64,000 bases of DNA from Bacteroidetes bacterium GWF2_41_31 (GTDB lineage: Bacteria > Bacteroidota > Bacteroidia > Bacteroidales > F082), in assembly GCA_001769215.1 (NCBI GenBank), contig MEOL01000033.1, positions 170,125 to 234,124 on the forward strand. The letters run 5' to 3'. Below, one piece after another: positions 19,449 to 28,264 of this stretch (the stretch's first letter is position 1; each line of letters opens with the position of its first letter). Under the pieces are notes generated by a model that saw nothing but the letters and a program-made list of their open reading frames with translations, ran no database searches and was not told the origin of the DNA. Position numbers and translations under genes: made by a program.

Positions 19449-19744
19449 ATATTGCCAATTTATATGCCATTGCTGTCAAAACAAAGTATGATTATATAAA
19501 AATTATTCTTTTTGGTTCATATGCAAAAGGTAATTTCAATGAGGATAGTGATATTGATATTGCTGTTATATTAAAGGATTATAAAAACTTAATGGATATA
19601 CAGTTGGACTTAATGCGAATAAGACGTAAGATTGATAGCCGAATTGAGCCACATCCGTTTAGAGAAAGTGAATTTGAGATTACAAATCCAATTGTAAGTG
19701 AGATTTTAAAATATGGCCAGGAAATAGGACATAACGTGGCCTGA
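19427..19744 (+). CDS. Minimal nucleotidyltransferase (MNT) partner of the HEPN protein
   Basis: A 105-residue nucleotidyltransferase of the pol-beta superfamily. The catalytic pattern GS-x10-DxD is present in FGSYAKGNFNEDSDIDIAV, and a third acidic residue is likely later in the chain (RIEPHPFRESEFE). The start ATG at 19427 lies inside the HEPN gene, preceded by AAGGA, one of few good ribosome binding sites in the window. The pair is probably a toxin-antitoxin or stress module, inferred from the arrangement. Confidence 0.88.
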   Translation: MDRKDAINIANLYAIAVKTKYDYIKIILFGSYAKGNFNEDSDIDIAVILKDYKNLMDIQLDLMRIRRKIDSRIEPHPFRESEFEITNPIVSEILKYGQEIGHNVA

Positions 19745-19832
19745 CCTTCACTTAAAAGTAATTACGCCAAGGGTTAGCTGGTTTTTGACTTTCAAAATTC
19801 CCAACAATAAAACAATTCGCAAACCACACAAA

Positions 19833-19860
19833 AAAAGCTACAGGTTTTTCCGTAGCTTTT
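19833..19860. terminator. Bidirectional intrinsic terminator
   Basis: AAAAGCTAC / GTAGCTTTT, a 9-base stem with a 10-base loop, lies between the convergent nucleotidyltransferase gene and ccsBA. Runs of A and T on either side fit both directions. Confidence 0.75.
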
Positions 19861-19909
19861 AATGATGTGTTAAGTCTGATCGCGCTGTGCAACATTCACA
19901 GTAAACAAT

Positions 19910-22900
19910 CTATTTATTAACAGAAGACCGTTCCAGCATTTTTTCTTTAATATAAGCCCAAAGCGAGATAAGAATTATAACGGCTACAGTATAATACACA
20001 AACGTTGGAACCGGAACCGGATCACCTTTGGCATAACTATGCAAACCCGACAAATAATAATTAACTCCAAAATAAGTCATCAGGATGGAGAAGTAAGAAA
20101 TCAAGGTGGCAAAGTTATATGAGAACCTCGACTTCATTCCCGGCATATATTTCATGTGAGAAACAAAGGCGTAAACAAGTACGCTCACCAGTGCCCAGGT
20201 TTCTTTTGGATCCCATCCCCAATAACGGCCCCAGCTTTCGTTGGCCCACACGCCACCCAGAAATGTACCGATGGTTAGCATATACAATCCAACCATGACG
20301 GCACGTTCGTTGATGGCTGTTAATTCATTAATGCGTATGGCAAACAAACGGGTATTGCTTTTTCGCCTGAAAATCATCAACAACAGGTTTAGAAAACCAA
20401 GAAGCATCGACAAGGCTAAAAATCCATAACTAGCAGTGATAATGGATACATGGATCGTCAACCAATAGGATTTTAATACCGGAACCAGGTTGGTTACTTC
20501 GGGATCCATCCAGCTTAGGTGTGCTACCATCAGAATGATAGAAGTAAGTACCGTGGTCGCGGCAATGGTCATTTTCGACCCCCCTGAGAAAATCAATCCG
20601 GCCAGCAAGGTTACCCACCCAATATAGATCAGCGACTCATACCCATCACTCCAGGGAGCATGTCCTGAAATATACCAACGCATGGCCAGTCCCAGGGTTT
20701 GAAAAACGAACCCGATCACAATCAACACGACGAACCCTTTAATGACCCACCTCAATGCTTTCGATGTACGGAACATCTCAACAAACAGCAGGATCAGCAG
20801 CAATACGCCCATCATTCCATAATATTGGCTTAATCTATCGAAGATCAGCAGTTCGTTATACAACAACTCCATTCCTGTCCTGGAAGGATCAGGCAGGATT
20901 TTACTTCCGTATTTTTGTTGAAATTCATTGATTCCCTTGAGTAGTTCGTTGGCCAGTGCCAGATCACCATCATCAACAGAACCCAGGTAAGTTGGCACGA
21001 TGGTTGAAAGAAAAATACTGTCCTCAGCGGGCATACCTACGAATTTTGAATTGGGAGCATACCAGGGATGATCCGCATCGGAGGGATCGGGTAATATTTT
21101 AAGCATATCGCCCGAGAAGACCATGAAACAAATATTCAGACGTTCGTCCACCTTCATAATCTCATTGTCGAATTTGCTGCGAGCCGCCGGCTTTTTCTCA
21201 TACGCTTCGGTAACATAATCATTCAGTTTATATGTGCCGGCATTCATGTCGATAAAATCCAGATAGGAAGCATATTTTCCTTCAATTCCTAATACTTCTG
21301 ATACCTCTGGATGGCCTATTTTTATCATGGGAACCTGTTGCCATTCTGATGGCCGGCTCATCATGCCCAGTAAGACCTGATCCGCTTTTTGTCCATCGAA
21401 TGTATTGCTTCTTGATATTTTGCGTAAGATCTCACCTGAAAGGGTGTTTACAGGTTTTAACCTGCCATCGCGCGATTGCACCAATAATTTTCCAAAGCCG
21501 ACTGCCTGCGTTTTATCAACGGCTGAAGGATGTGCAATATGCTTTACACCATGTTCCATCTGGGCCATCGTTTGACCGGAGAAAAACAAACCTGCCAGAA
21601 CCAACAGAGTAGCAACTACTTTTCCAGCCTTAGCCGAGTTTTCCCTTATGGTGCGTCCCAGCATAGCAAAACGCGAGTTCTTGTTAAAAAGGGTCAGTAA
21701 CATGCCCAATGACATTAAAAAATAACCCACATAAGTAAAAAAGGTACCCCAATAATCGTGGTTTACAGAAAGTACCGTTCCCATTTCATCCTGGTCGTAA
21801 GAGGATTGGAAAAACCGGTAACCTTTGTAGTTGAGTACATGGTTCATGTAGATTCGGTATGGCATTTTCAGGTTGTCTTTGGAGTCGAGTAAAATTACAT
21901 CGCTCGCGTAACTGGATGGGCTTCTTGAACCGGGGTAACGTTCCAGGTCAAATTTCACCAATTGCAAGGCGAAAGGGATTTCAATATTTTTCGATCCGTA
22001 TTGCATCGTAATATTGGCTTCACCCAATTTAAAATTTGTTGGTTCACCCATATAGCCTTTGCCTCCTCTGATTACGACTTCTTTGGTTTCGCTGCCCGAT
22101 TTCACTTCAACCACCAAAGCATCCATGAAGCTTTCTTTCCCCTGGCTGGGAACATAGTCTACAGCCCCATGTGGGTTAAAGCTTGTGATGACGAGGCTTA
22201 CCTGAGGAAGCTGGTACAAGGTTCTTGTTTCGAATGGATACCAGTTGCCGGGGAGGAGTGTGTCACGTTGTTGGGTGAGCATCGACAGGGTCGTAATGCT
22301 ATCATTGGCATAAATAAATAGTTTTTCCTGCTCGTATTTCATGTTCACCGACAGGGGATTGAATGCGTCGCCGAACTGAAGGTTACAAGTTTCCAGAAAT
22401 TTGCTGTCGCCATATTTTAAAACGAGGTTCTGACGCCCCGATCCGGCGGAAGCTACCAGATTAAGATATGGAATCCCACCCTCGGGAAGTTCTGTAACAA
22501 CCTCCTGAGCATTTGGAATATACCGCACCGTTTGAAATGAATATGAAGTTCCGTTTACCGAAACATGATCTGAATACGCCTTAGGTGTAAGAATAGAAAG
22601 CAATGTTTCTTCTTCCGATATTACTTTTCTGTCTCCTTGGGTAATGGTGATATCCACATAAGTATTATCTGATAAAATACTACTCGAGGCAGCACCTTGA
22701 CGGATGTGCATGACCCCTTCGTAACTGATAAAACGCGTGATGACGCTACCAATTAAAATGATGATAAAGGCGATATGAAACACAAAAATGGTTAGCTTTT
22801 TGGGCAAATACAGTTTGTTGACAAAAATATTGCCGACCAGGTTAACACCCAGCAAACCCAACAAAATTTCAAACCATAAGGCATTAAATACTACTGCTTT

Positions 22901-23020
22901 GGCTGAAACAGTTCCAAAATCATTTTCAATAAAAGTGGCCGTGGCAATGGCAAACGCAAACAGCAGGATCAATGTGCCCATTGTTTGCATGGAAAAGAAA
23001 AAGGATGTTATTTTTTTCAT
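19910..23020 (-). CDS. ccsBA: Fused cytochrome c biogenesis protein (ResB/CcsB + CcsA)
   Basis: System II cytochrome c maturation: transports heme across the membrane and attaches it to apocytochromes. The 1036-residue chain joins a ResB-like N-terminal half (membrane helices in residues 1-100 and one after a periplasmic domain at about 430) to a C-terminal CcsA half with about eight helices. The heme-handling WWD motif WANESWGRYWGWDPKETW is clear near the C-terminus. A periplasmic segment of about 220 residues separates the halves, as in other Bacteroidota fusions. It is a single gene in the window and would serve c-type cytochromes such as the di-heme protein at 28261 (inference). Confidence 0.94.
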   Translation of the reverse strand: MKKITSFFFSMQTMGTLILLFAFAIATATFIENDFGTVSAKAVVFNALWFEILLGLLGVNLVGNIFVNKLYLPKKLTIFVFHIAFIIILIGSVITRFISYEGVMHIRQGAASSSILSDNTYVDITITQGDRKVISEEETLLSILTPKAYSDHVSVNGTSYSFQTVRYIPNAQEVVTELPEGGIPYLNLVASAGSGRQNLVLKYGDSKFLETCNLQFGDAFNPLSVNMKYEQEKLFIYANDSITTLSMLTQQRDTLLPGNWYPFETRTLYQLPQVSLVITSFNPHGAVDYVPSQGKESFMDALVVEVKSGSETKEVVIRGGKGYMGEPTNFKLGEANITMQYGSKNIEIPFALQLVKFDLERYPGSRSPSSYASDVILLDSKDNLKMPYRIYMNHVLNYKGYRFFQSSYDQDEMGTVLSVNHDYWGTFFTYVGYFLMSLGMLLTLFNKNSRFAMLGRTIRENSAKAGKVVATLLVLAGLFFSGQTMAQMEHGVKHIAHPSAVDKTQAVGFGKLLVQSRDGRLKPVNTLSGEILRKISRSNTFDGQKADQVLLGMMSRPSEWQQVPMIKIGHPEVSEVLGIEGKYASYLDFIDMNAGTYKLNDYVTEAYEKKPAARSKFDNEIMKVDERLNICFMVFSGDMLKILPDPSDADHPWYAPNSKFVGMPAEDSIFLSTIVPTYLGSVDDGDLALANELLKGINEFQQKYGSKILPDPSRTGMELLYNELLIFDRLSQYYGMMGVLLLILLFVEMFRTSKALRWVIKGFVVLIVIGFVFQTLGLAMRWYISGHAPWSDGYESLIYIGWVTLLAGLIFSGGSKMTIAATTVLTSIILMVAHLSWMDPEVTNLVPVLKSYWLTIHVSIITASYGFLALSMLLGFLNLLLMIFRRKSNTRLFAIRINELTAINERAVMVGLYMLTIGTFLGGVWANESWGRYWGWDPKETWALVSVLVYAFVSHMKYMPGMKSRFSYNFATLISYFSILMTYFGVNYYLSGLHSYAKGDPVPVPTFVYYTVAVIILISLWAYIKEKMLERSSVNK

Positions 23021-23097
23021 GTCGTGATTTTTAATAAATATTGCATTAATAACTTATACTGTATGAATCATTTCTTCATTTCATGAGCTAATTAAAC

Positions 23098-24165
23098 TTA
23101 ATTACTTTTTGTTTTAATGATGATATCAATGGCACCTACACCAAATTTAATGATGGAGGCCATTTTATTTTCCAGCCCTTCATAGTCACCTAAGGCTTTG
23201 ATAATGGCACTTTTCAGCACTCCATTGCCCACCCCGTGAATAAAGGTTATTTTTTCATATTCATTTTCCATGGCGCTTTTTAGCGCCTTTGTAAACATAT
23301 TCATCTGCAATTCAAACATATCATGGCTCGACATTCCGGCAATGTTATCAACCAGTTCGGCAATGTGCAAATCCACTATAGCTTCTCCAACATTCGTTTG
23401 ATATTTACTGATAAATGGTTTTTCTTTTTTAACTACAGATTGTTGTGCAGCCATTTCACTGTTGTATTTTCGCACGGCTTCCTGATCAGATGCCACGGTC
23501 AGGGCCTGCATCGAAATCAGGTTGACCAGCAACGATTTTCCACGCAACATGCTGCTTTGAACGTAACTGCCTTCTTTAAAAAACCGATTGGCTTTGATAT
23601 CGATGTCAATATGGGCCGGCATATATATTTTCTTTGGTTCATCGGCATGAAATAACAATTGAATTGCACCGGATGTCCAATTTGCAATTTCTTCACGGCT
23701 AATGTTGTCCAACACCATTTTGGAATGCGCAGGTATTGAGCTGAAATCCACTCCCCTCATCTCATCATCCTGTAATAAAAACAGGCTGAAAAGCAGATCG
23801 TAACCAGTGTTATTGAGTAAAATCACATCCAAATTGCCTGTAAGTATCCATTGCTGTTCGTGAGGCTCAAAAGCAAGATAAACACCAGGCGCATCTTTCA
23901 CCTTGCCCCATGGATTGATCTCCGTGATGGAAGGCTTTTCAGGTACAACGGTTTCTGTGATCAAAGCAGCAGGATGGCTTGCTTTCGATTGCGCATTATC
24001 ATGCTGACCCGACCTGTAATCTAAAATCAGGTTACTTGTCATGACAGGCATTTCAAATCCATCATCTGTTTCAACTTTCACCATTCGGTGATCAATAACG
24101 GAAATAACGGTCCCCCCCCCTACTTCATCCAAAAACTTTATTTTATCACCTACTTTAAACCGCAT
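23098..24165 (-). CDS. DUF2027 and Smr domain protein
   Basis: A 355-residue protein with an N-terminal SH3/KOW-like segment (MRFKVGDKIKFLDEVGGG...), a central DUF2027 beta domain (about 90-230) and a C-terminal Smr domain (about 270-350) with the DLH motif and the FIHGVGNG motif. Smr domains are found in MutS2 and in nucleases acting on branched DNA or on mRNA; this particular Bacteroidota family is uncharacterised. It is transcribed from its own promoter (see 24185-24192), upstream of and on the same strand as ccsBA. Confidence 0.9.
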   Translation of the reverse strand: MRFKVGDKIKFLDEVGGGTVISVIDHRMVKVETDDGFEMPVMTSNLILDYRSGQHDNAQSKASHPAALITETVVPEKPSITEINPWGKVKDAPGVYLAFEPHEQQWILTGNLDVILLNNTGYDLLFSLFLLQDDEMRGVDFSSIPAHSKMVLDNISREEIANWTSGAIQLLFHADEPKKIYMPAHIDIDIKANRFFKEGSYVQSSMLRGKSLLVNLISMQALTVASDQEAVRKYNSEMAAQQSVVKKEKPFISKYQTNVGEAIVDLHIAELVDNIAGMSSHDMFELQMNMFTKALKSAMENEYEKITFIHGVGNGVLKSAIIKALGDYEGLENKMASIIKFGVGAIDIIIKTKSN

Positions 24166-24184
24166 TCTCTATTTATTTAGTAGG

Positions 24185-24192
24185 CAAAATTA
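24185..24192 (-). promoter_or_regulatory. Bacteroidota-type -7 element for the DUF2027-Smr gene
   Basis: On the minus strand this reads TAATTTTG, matching TAnnTTTG, 19 bases before the start codon at 24165. No -33 TTTG was recognised. Confidence 0.5.
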
Positions 24193-24709
24193 AGAAATTC
24201 CACTCCTAAGCCTTTAGGTGAACTTAATTAAATCATTAAACTTACAAATTAGATGGTACTCAACCCGTTTGAAGGTTAATTTACAATTTAAACTGACAAA
24301 TATCATAGATTTAAGTGATCGGTTTTGAACAATTTGAGTGTTATCCTGATCATTAAAGTTCAAATCTCTCCGGCTTTTGATTGATCTACTTGATATTATC
24401 CATCTAATCGCAGGTTGGCTTCAGCCTATAAATAATGAACTTTTCTGTGTATACTACCACGGTCTGTTCTCGTTCCTCCGGCTGTACAAATCGGTTACCG
24501 GGACCTTAAATTGCAAGCATGCTCCATATTATTCCTGAACTAAAGAAATAGAATAGTTTACCTCCATGCTAATCATGCTCAATGAGATTCAAATGTTAAC
24601 GACGATCTGTAAGTGAACCTATCCTGGCTGGTTATTTTATGTTTAAAAAATTCAATTATTTAAATTATTTTGCATCCAAATGACTACTTTTGATGAAAAA
24701 TATCATAAA
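24193..24709. other. Intergenic region between divergent DUF2027-Smr and copper-type operon
   Basis: About 500 bases without a convincing gene, leading into the TonB receptor operon. Promoter-like motifs for the operon are weak. TACTTTTG at 24685-24692 matches the -7 consensus and would fit a start at ATG 24710, but it would lie downstream of the alternative ATG at 24680. I recognise no riboswitch or known metal-regulator operator here. Confidence 0.4.
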
Positions 24710-27046
24710 ATGAATTCCCTTCATTACATGTCAATCCTGATCATTTTGTTGATGTCCGATTTTGCTTATGCTCAAACGACCTACCTTTCAGGAGTAGTCA
24801 GGAGCAGTGAAAATAATCAACCTATTGCCCATGTTGAAATCATGAATGTACAAAATGATGCATCAACACTTTCCGATCACAAGGGTCTTTTTTCGATTCC
24901 TGTAATGGAAAACTCAGCACCCGTTTTAATATTCAGGCATTTGGGATATGAATCGGATACGCTAATTATCAAAGAAATAACTAATCAACCGCTGGAAGTA
25001 TTTCTCCACGAAAAAGTGTCGAAATTATCAGAAGTGGAAGTTTTCGGTGACGCCAATCAAAATTCAACTTTGTTAAAAACAGAGATTACCAGGATCGATC
25101 TCGAAAAAACTCCCTTTCAGGACATAGGGAGTTTTTTAAGAACAGAGCCAAACATGGGTGGCATTAGAAAAGGAGCCATGGGAATAGATCCGGTCATCAG
25201 GGGTTTTAAGTATACCCAACTCAATGTGCAGATTAACGGAGGTACCAAAATTGAAGGAGGTTGCCCGAACCGGATGGACCCGGCCACAGCGCATGTCGAT
25301 ATCAGCGATCTGCAAAAGATTACCATCTATAAAGGCCCCTATGCGTTAAAATATGGCCCAAATTTCGGGGGCCTGATCCGATTGGTGACCAACGAACTGT
25401 CCTTCAACGAAAGTTATGAAACCCACCTGAATATGATGGTGGGCGGTCAAACCAATTATCCGGGTTATAAATCCAGGTTGAACGTCGCCGGAGGCAACAA
25501 ATTGCTGGCTTATTCCTTATCCACCAACTGGAATAAATACGGAGATTATTCATCCGGAAACGGAGAAACCATGCAGGGTGCATCCAATAATTATAACCTG
25601 AAAGGGCAATTGGGTATTCAACCGGTGGCCGGGCAAAAATTCTATGTGGGATACGACCGGTCGTGGGGGAAAAATGTTGACTTCCCTACCCTGCCGATGG
25701 ACGAACGAAACGACAATACGGAGATTTACGATTTTAGCTATCTGGGTACAGGTTTTGGAGACGTGGTTCATTTTATCAGGGCACATATTTACAATTCGGA
25801 TGTGAACCACGAGATGGACAATAAAAGCCGTCCTTTTTCTGATACCGTGGTGGCGATTTCCAACATTCACGCCATCAACACCGGTGGGCGGTTCGCCGTT
25901 AATTTCGATCTTGGAAAAGGTGTTTTGGAAGCAGGCTCGGGATTTGAAAGGATTTCAAAAGATGGTACGCGTTCAAAAACAATGATCATGCAGCCCAATA
26001 TGCCTGTATTGTATGAAGACCTTTGGAACAACTCGCTGGTTTACAACCTGGGCCTTTTTGCAGAATATCAATATAAAACAAAGCGGTTTGACTGGATTGC
26101 TTCGGCACGGCTGGACATCAATCAGGGCAACTCTGATCCCATGACACGGTATAGCATGAAAGGTGACACCATTTTTATGGATGCCAACACCAAAAGCAAT
26201 TATACCAACCTCAGCCTGAGTGCCGGTGCTACCTGGCATATAAACGACCATCAAAATCTGGCTATTTCTGTTGGAAAAGGAGTTAGAAGTCCGGATATCA
26301 CCGAAAGGTTTATCACCCTTTTACCAGTAGGTTACGACAACTACGACTATCTTGGAAACCCGCAACTTAAACCGGAAGCCAATCATGAACTGGATTTAAA
26401 CTGGGCTTATACGAATCCCCGACTGGGGAACCTCACAACGGGTGTGTTTTTCAGCTTTGTAACCGACTATATTTCAGCTGTCATGGTGCCAACCTCGGTG
26501 GTAAAACCGCAAACCAAAGGCGTTTTGGGAGTAAAACGGTTCATCAACATCGATAAGGCTTACCTGACGGGATTTGAAATCAATTATATTACACCTGCAC
26601 GAAAATTTTGGGATGCCTCATTTTCAGTAGCCTATACGACTGGAATAAATCCAAAAGCCACCCGGTATTTGATTGAAAGTGGTCAGGTAACAGGTGAGGA
26701 AAACATTAACAACGACCCGCTGCCCGAGATACCTCCGTTGGAGGCAAACGTGGCATTTTATGTTCATCTGTTAAAAAATCAGCTTTCACCCGGTGTGAAA
26801 TGGAGGATGGTGGCTGCCCAAAATCAGGTAAGCAAGGCGTATTACGAAAAAGCCTCACCTGCTTTCACCACCCTGGAGTTGATGGTTACTTACCATTACA
26901 GCGATCAGGTGACCCTTTACGGTGGAATCTCTAACCTCTTTAATACCAATTTCTATGAACACTTAAACAGGCGGATTGTCGGGTCTTCGTCTCCCTACCT
27001 GGAACCCGGACGAATTTGCTATTTAAACCTGATTATAAATCTTTAA
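24710..27046 (+). CDS. TonB-dependent outer membrane receptor, OprC/NosA-like, probable copper receptor
   Basis: An outer membrane receptor importing a ligand with energy from TonB. A signal peptide is followed by a CarboxypepD_reg-like domain, plug and beta barrel; the C-terminus is barrel-like. The frame runs from an ATG at 24680 (788 residues); the ATG at 24710 gives a cleaner signal peptide (MNSLHYMSILIILLMSDFAYA) and is preferred. Counting from 24680, CPNRM at 195-199 and HEM at 377-379 reproduce the CxxxM...HxM copper site described for Pseudomonas OprC, including the following MDP. It heads an operon with MbnP- and MbnH-like genes, which are associated with copper elsewhere. The copper assignment is motif-based and not proven. 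Confidence 0.88.
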   Translation: MNSLHYMSILIILLMSDFAYAQTTYLSGVVRSSENNQPIAHVEIMNVQNDASTLSDHKGLFSIPVMENSAPVLIFRHLGYESDTLIIKEITNQPLEVFLHEKVSKLSEVEVFGDANQNSTLLKTEITRIDLEKTPFQDIGSFLRTEPNMGGIRKGAMGIDPVIRGFKYTQLNVQINGGTKIEGGCPNRMDPATAHVDISDLQKITIYKGPYALKYGPNFGGLIRLVTNELSFNESYETHLNMMVGGQTNYPGYKSRLNVAGGNKLLAYSLSTNWNKYGDYSSGNGETMQGASNNYNLKGQLGIQPVAGQKFYVGYDRSWGKNVDFPTLPMDERNDNTEIYDFSYLGTGFGDVVHFIRAHIYNSDVNHEMDNKSRPFSDTVVAISNIHAINTGGRFAVNFDLGKGVLEAGSGFERISKDGTRSKTMIMQPNMPVLYEDLWNNSLVYNLGLFAEYQYKTKRFDWIASARLDINQGNSDPMTRYSMKGDTIFMDANTKSNYTNLSLSAGATWHINDHQNLAISVGKGVRSPDITERFITLLPVGYDNYDYLGNPQLKPEANHELDLNWAYTNPRLGNLTTGVFFSFVTDYISAVMVPTSVVKPQTKGVLGVKRFINIDKAYLTGFEINYITPARKFWDASFSVAYTTGINPKATRYLIESGQVTGEENINNDPLPEIPPLEANVAFYVHLLKNQLSPGVKWRMVAAQNQVSKAYYEKASPAFTTLELMVTYHYSDQVTLYGGISNLFNTNFYEHLNRRIVGSSSPYLEPGRICYLNLIINL

Positions 27047-27057
27047 TTGAAAAAATA

Positions 27058-27426
27058 ATGAAATCACACTATAAAATCGTCATTCTGGCATTGGTTTTGC
27101 TTTTTTCGGGCGCATGCAACGACACGAATCAAAAAAAAGTCACTTATATCAGTTCTGGTGCTATTTCGGAATATCAGCTTCAATACAGGAACGATCGACA
27201 GGAAATGGTGAACTTAAAGGTAACCCCGGAAAGTGCATCCGACAAATGGAAATTTGAATTTATGGCCGATCAAGGTGAAATAGTTTATATATCAGGTAAT
27301 TATAAGGACATTCAATCATCGCTGCTGATACAGATACTGGTGGATGGAAAAGTATATAAACAGGGGAACAGCCAGGCCGATACCATTAAATACCTGACCG
27401 TTAGTGGCGTGGTTCCTTATAACTAA
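27058..27426 (+). CDS. Small lipoprotein of the copper-type operon, MmpS-like fold possible
   Basis: The start ATG at 27058 is chosen because it begins a lipoprotein signal (MKSHYKIVILALVLLFSGAC, lipobox before the Cys); the frame extends further upstream over the receptor gene without a signal. The mature part of about 100 residues is all-beta in appearance, with YISSGAISEYQLQYRNDRQE and a late ILVDGKVYKQ...VSGVVPY pattern that resembles the MmpS-like beta-sandwich family. No metal-binding cluster is evident. It lies between the receptor (11 bases upstream) and the MbnP-like gene (13 bases downstream). The function is unknown. Confidence 0.8.
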   Translation: MKSHYKIVILALVLLFSGACNDTNQKKVTYISSGAISEYQLQYRNDRQEMVNLKVTPESASDKWKFEFMADQGEIVYISGNYKDIQSSLLIQILVDGKVYKQGNSQADTIKYLTVSGVVPYN

Positions 27427-27439
27427 CTGACAAATTAGA

Positions 27440-28264
27440 ATGGACAAATTATTTCGACAACGTATTCAACTACTTTATTTCATTGTATTTACCTGGTGTA
27501 TTTTTGTTTTTTCGGGATGTGAACCTAAATCGGATACACCTGAACCAACCACCGGAAAACTCAGCTTTCACTTCAGTCATAAAATTGACAGCGAGCCCAT
27601 TGTGTTTGACGACATGCGATATGTAAATGCAGCCGGGAATCATTACCTTGTAAATGAAATTCAGTATTTTATATCGGATGTAACGCTTTACCATTCAAAC
27701 GGAACTCCATTGTTACTTGATCAATGGGAGGACATCCATTATGTGGATACAGATCTGCCTGAAACACAGAACTACATTTTTAAAGACGAAATCCCCCAAG
27801 GAACCTACGACAGCATCAGTTTTACGTTTGGTATTTCTGAAGAAAAGAATTATTCACTGATGTTTGTTAATCCACCCGAATCGTTTATGTTCTGGCCCGA
27901 AAACCTGGGCGGTGGCTATCATTACCTGAAACTCAACGGCAAGTGGCTCAATGAACTCAATCAGGAAGCGCCGTTCAATTTTCATTTGGGTATAGGACAA
28001 ATCTATCATTCTTACCCGGATTCTATCACTTCCTATGTTCAAAATTACTTTACGGTTCACTTCCCTGTTTCGGCTTTCGGTGTAAAGGCAGGAGAAACTC
28101 AAACTTTGGAATTGGTGATGAATGTTGAAAACTGGTTTCAATCACCCAATATATATAATCACGATACTTATGGTGGCGATATCATGCAAAAGCAAGAGGT
28201 GATGGCACTGGCTGTGGAGAATGGGTGGAATGTATTTTCTATAGAATTCATGACCTACAAATGA
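27440..28264 (+). CDS. MbnP-like copper-associated lipoprotein
   Basis: A 274-residue lipoprotein (lipobox FVFSGC) of the MbnP family. Recognised pieces are the N-terminal GKLSFHFSHKID block, YLVNEIQYFISDVTLY, FTFGISEEKNYS and the FMFWPENLGGGYHYLKLNGKW segment with Trp152 and Trp169. In methanotrophs, MbnP is a copper-binding protein in which the partner MbnH oxidises a tryptophan to kynurenine. Here the MbnH-like gene follows directly with an ATGA overlap, so the same chemistry is plausible. Which tryptophan would be modified cannot be settled by eye. Confidence 0.87.
   Translation: MDKLFRQRIQLLYFIVFTWCIFVFSGCEPKSDTPEPTTGKLSFHFSHKIDSEPIVFDDMRYVNAAGNHYLVNEIQYFISDVTLYHSNGTPLLLDQWEDIHYVDTDLPETQNYIFKDEIPQGTYDSISFTFGISEEKNYSLMFVNPPESFMFWPENLGGGYHYLKLNGKWLNELNQEAPFNFHLGIGQIYHSYPDSITSYVQNYFTVHFPVSAFGVKAGETQTLELVMNVENWFQSPNIYNHDTYGGDIMQKQEVMALAVENGWNVFSIEFMTYK

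Noticed and set aside
24359..24380. T-loop-like TTCAAATC, as in a tRNA
   Set aside because: The flanks do not pair as a T stem and there is no acceptor or anticodon stem around it.
27016..27057. Upstream extension of the small copper-operon lipoprotein
   Set aside because: It would overlap the receptor gene and place extra residues before a well-formed lipoprotein signal; ATG 27058 is better.
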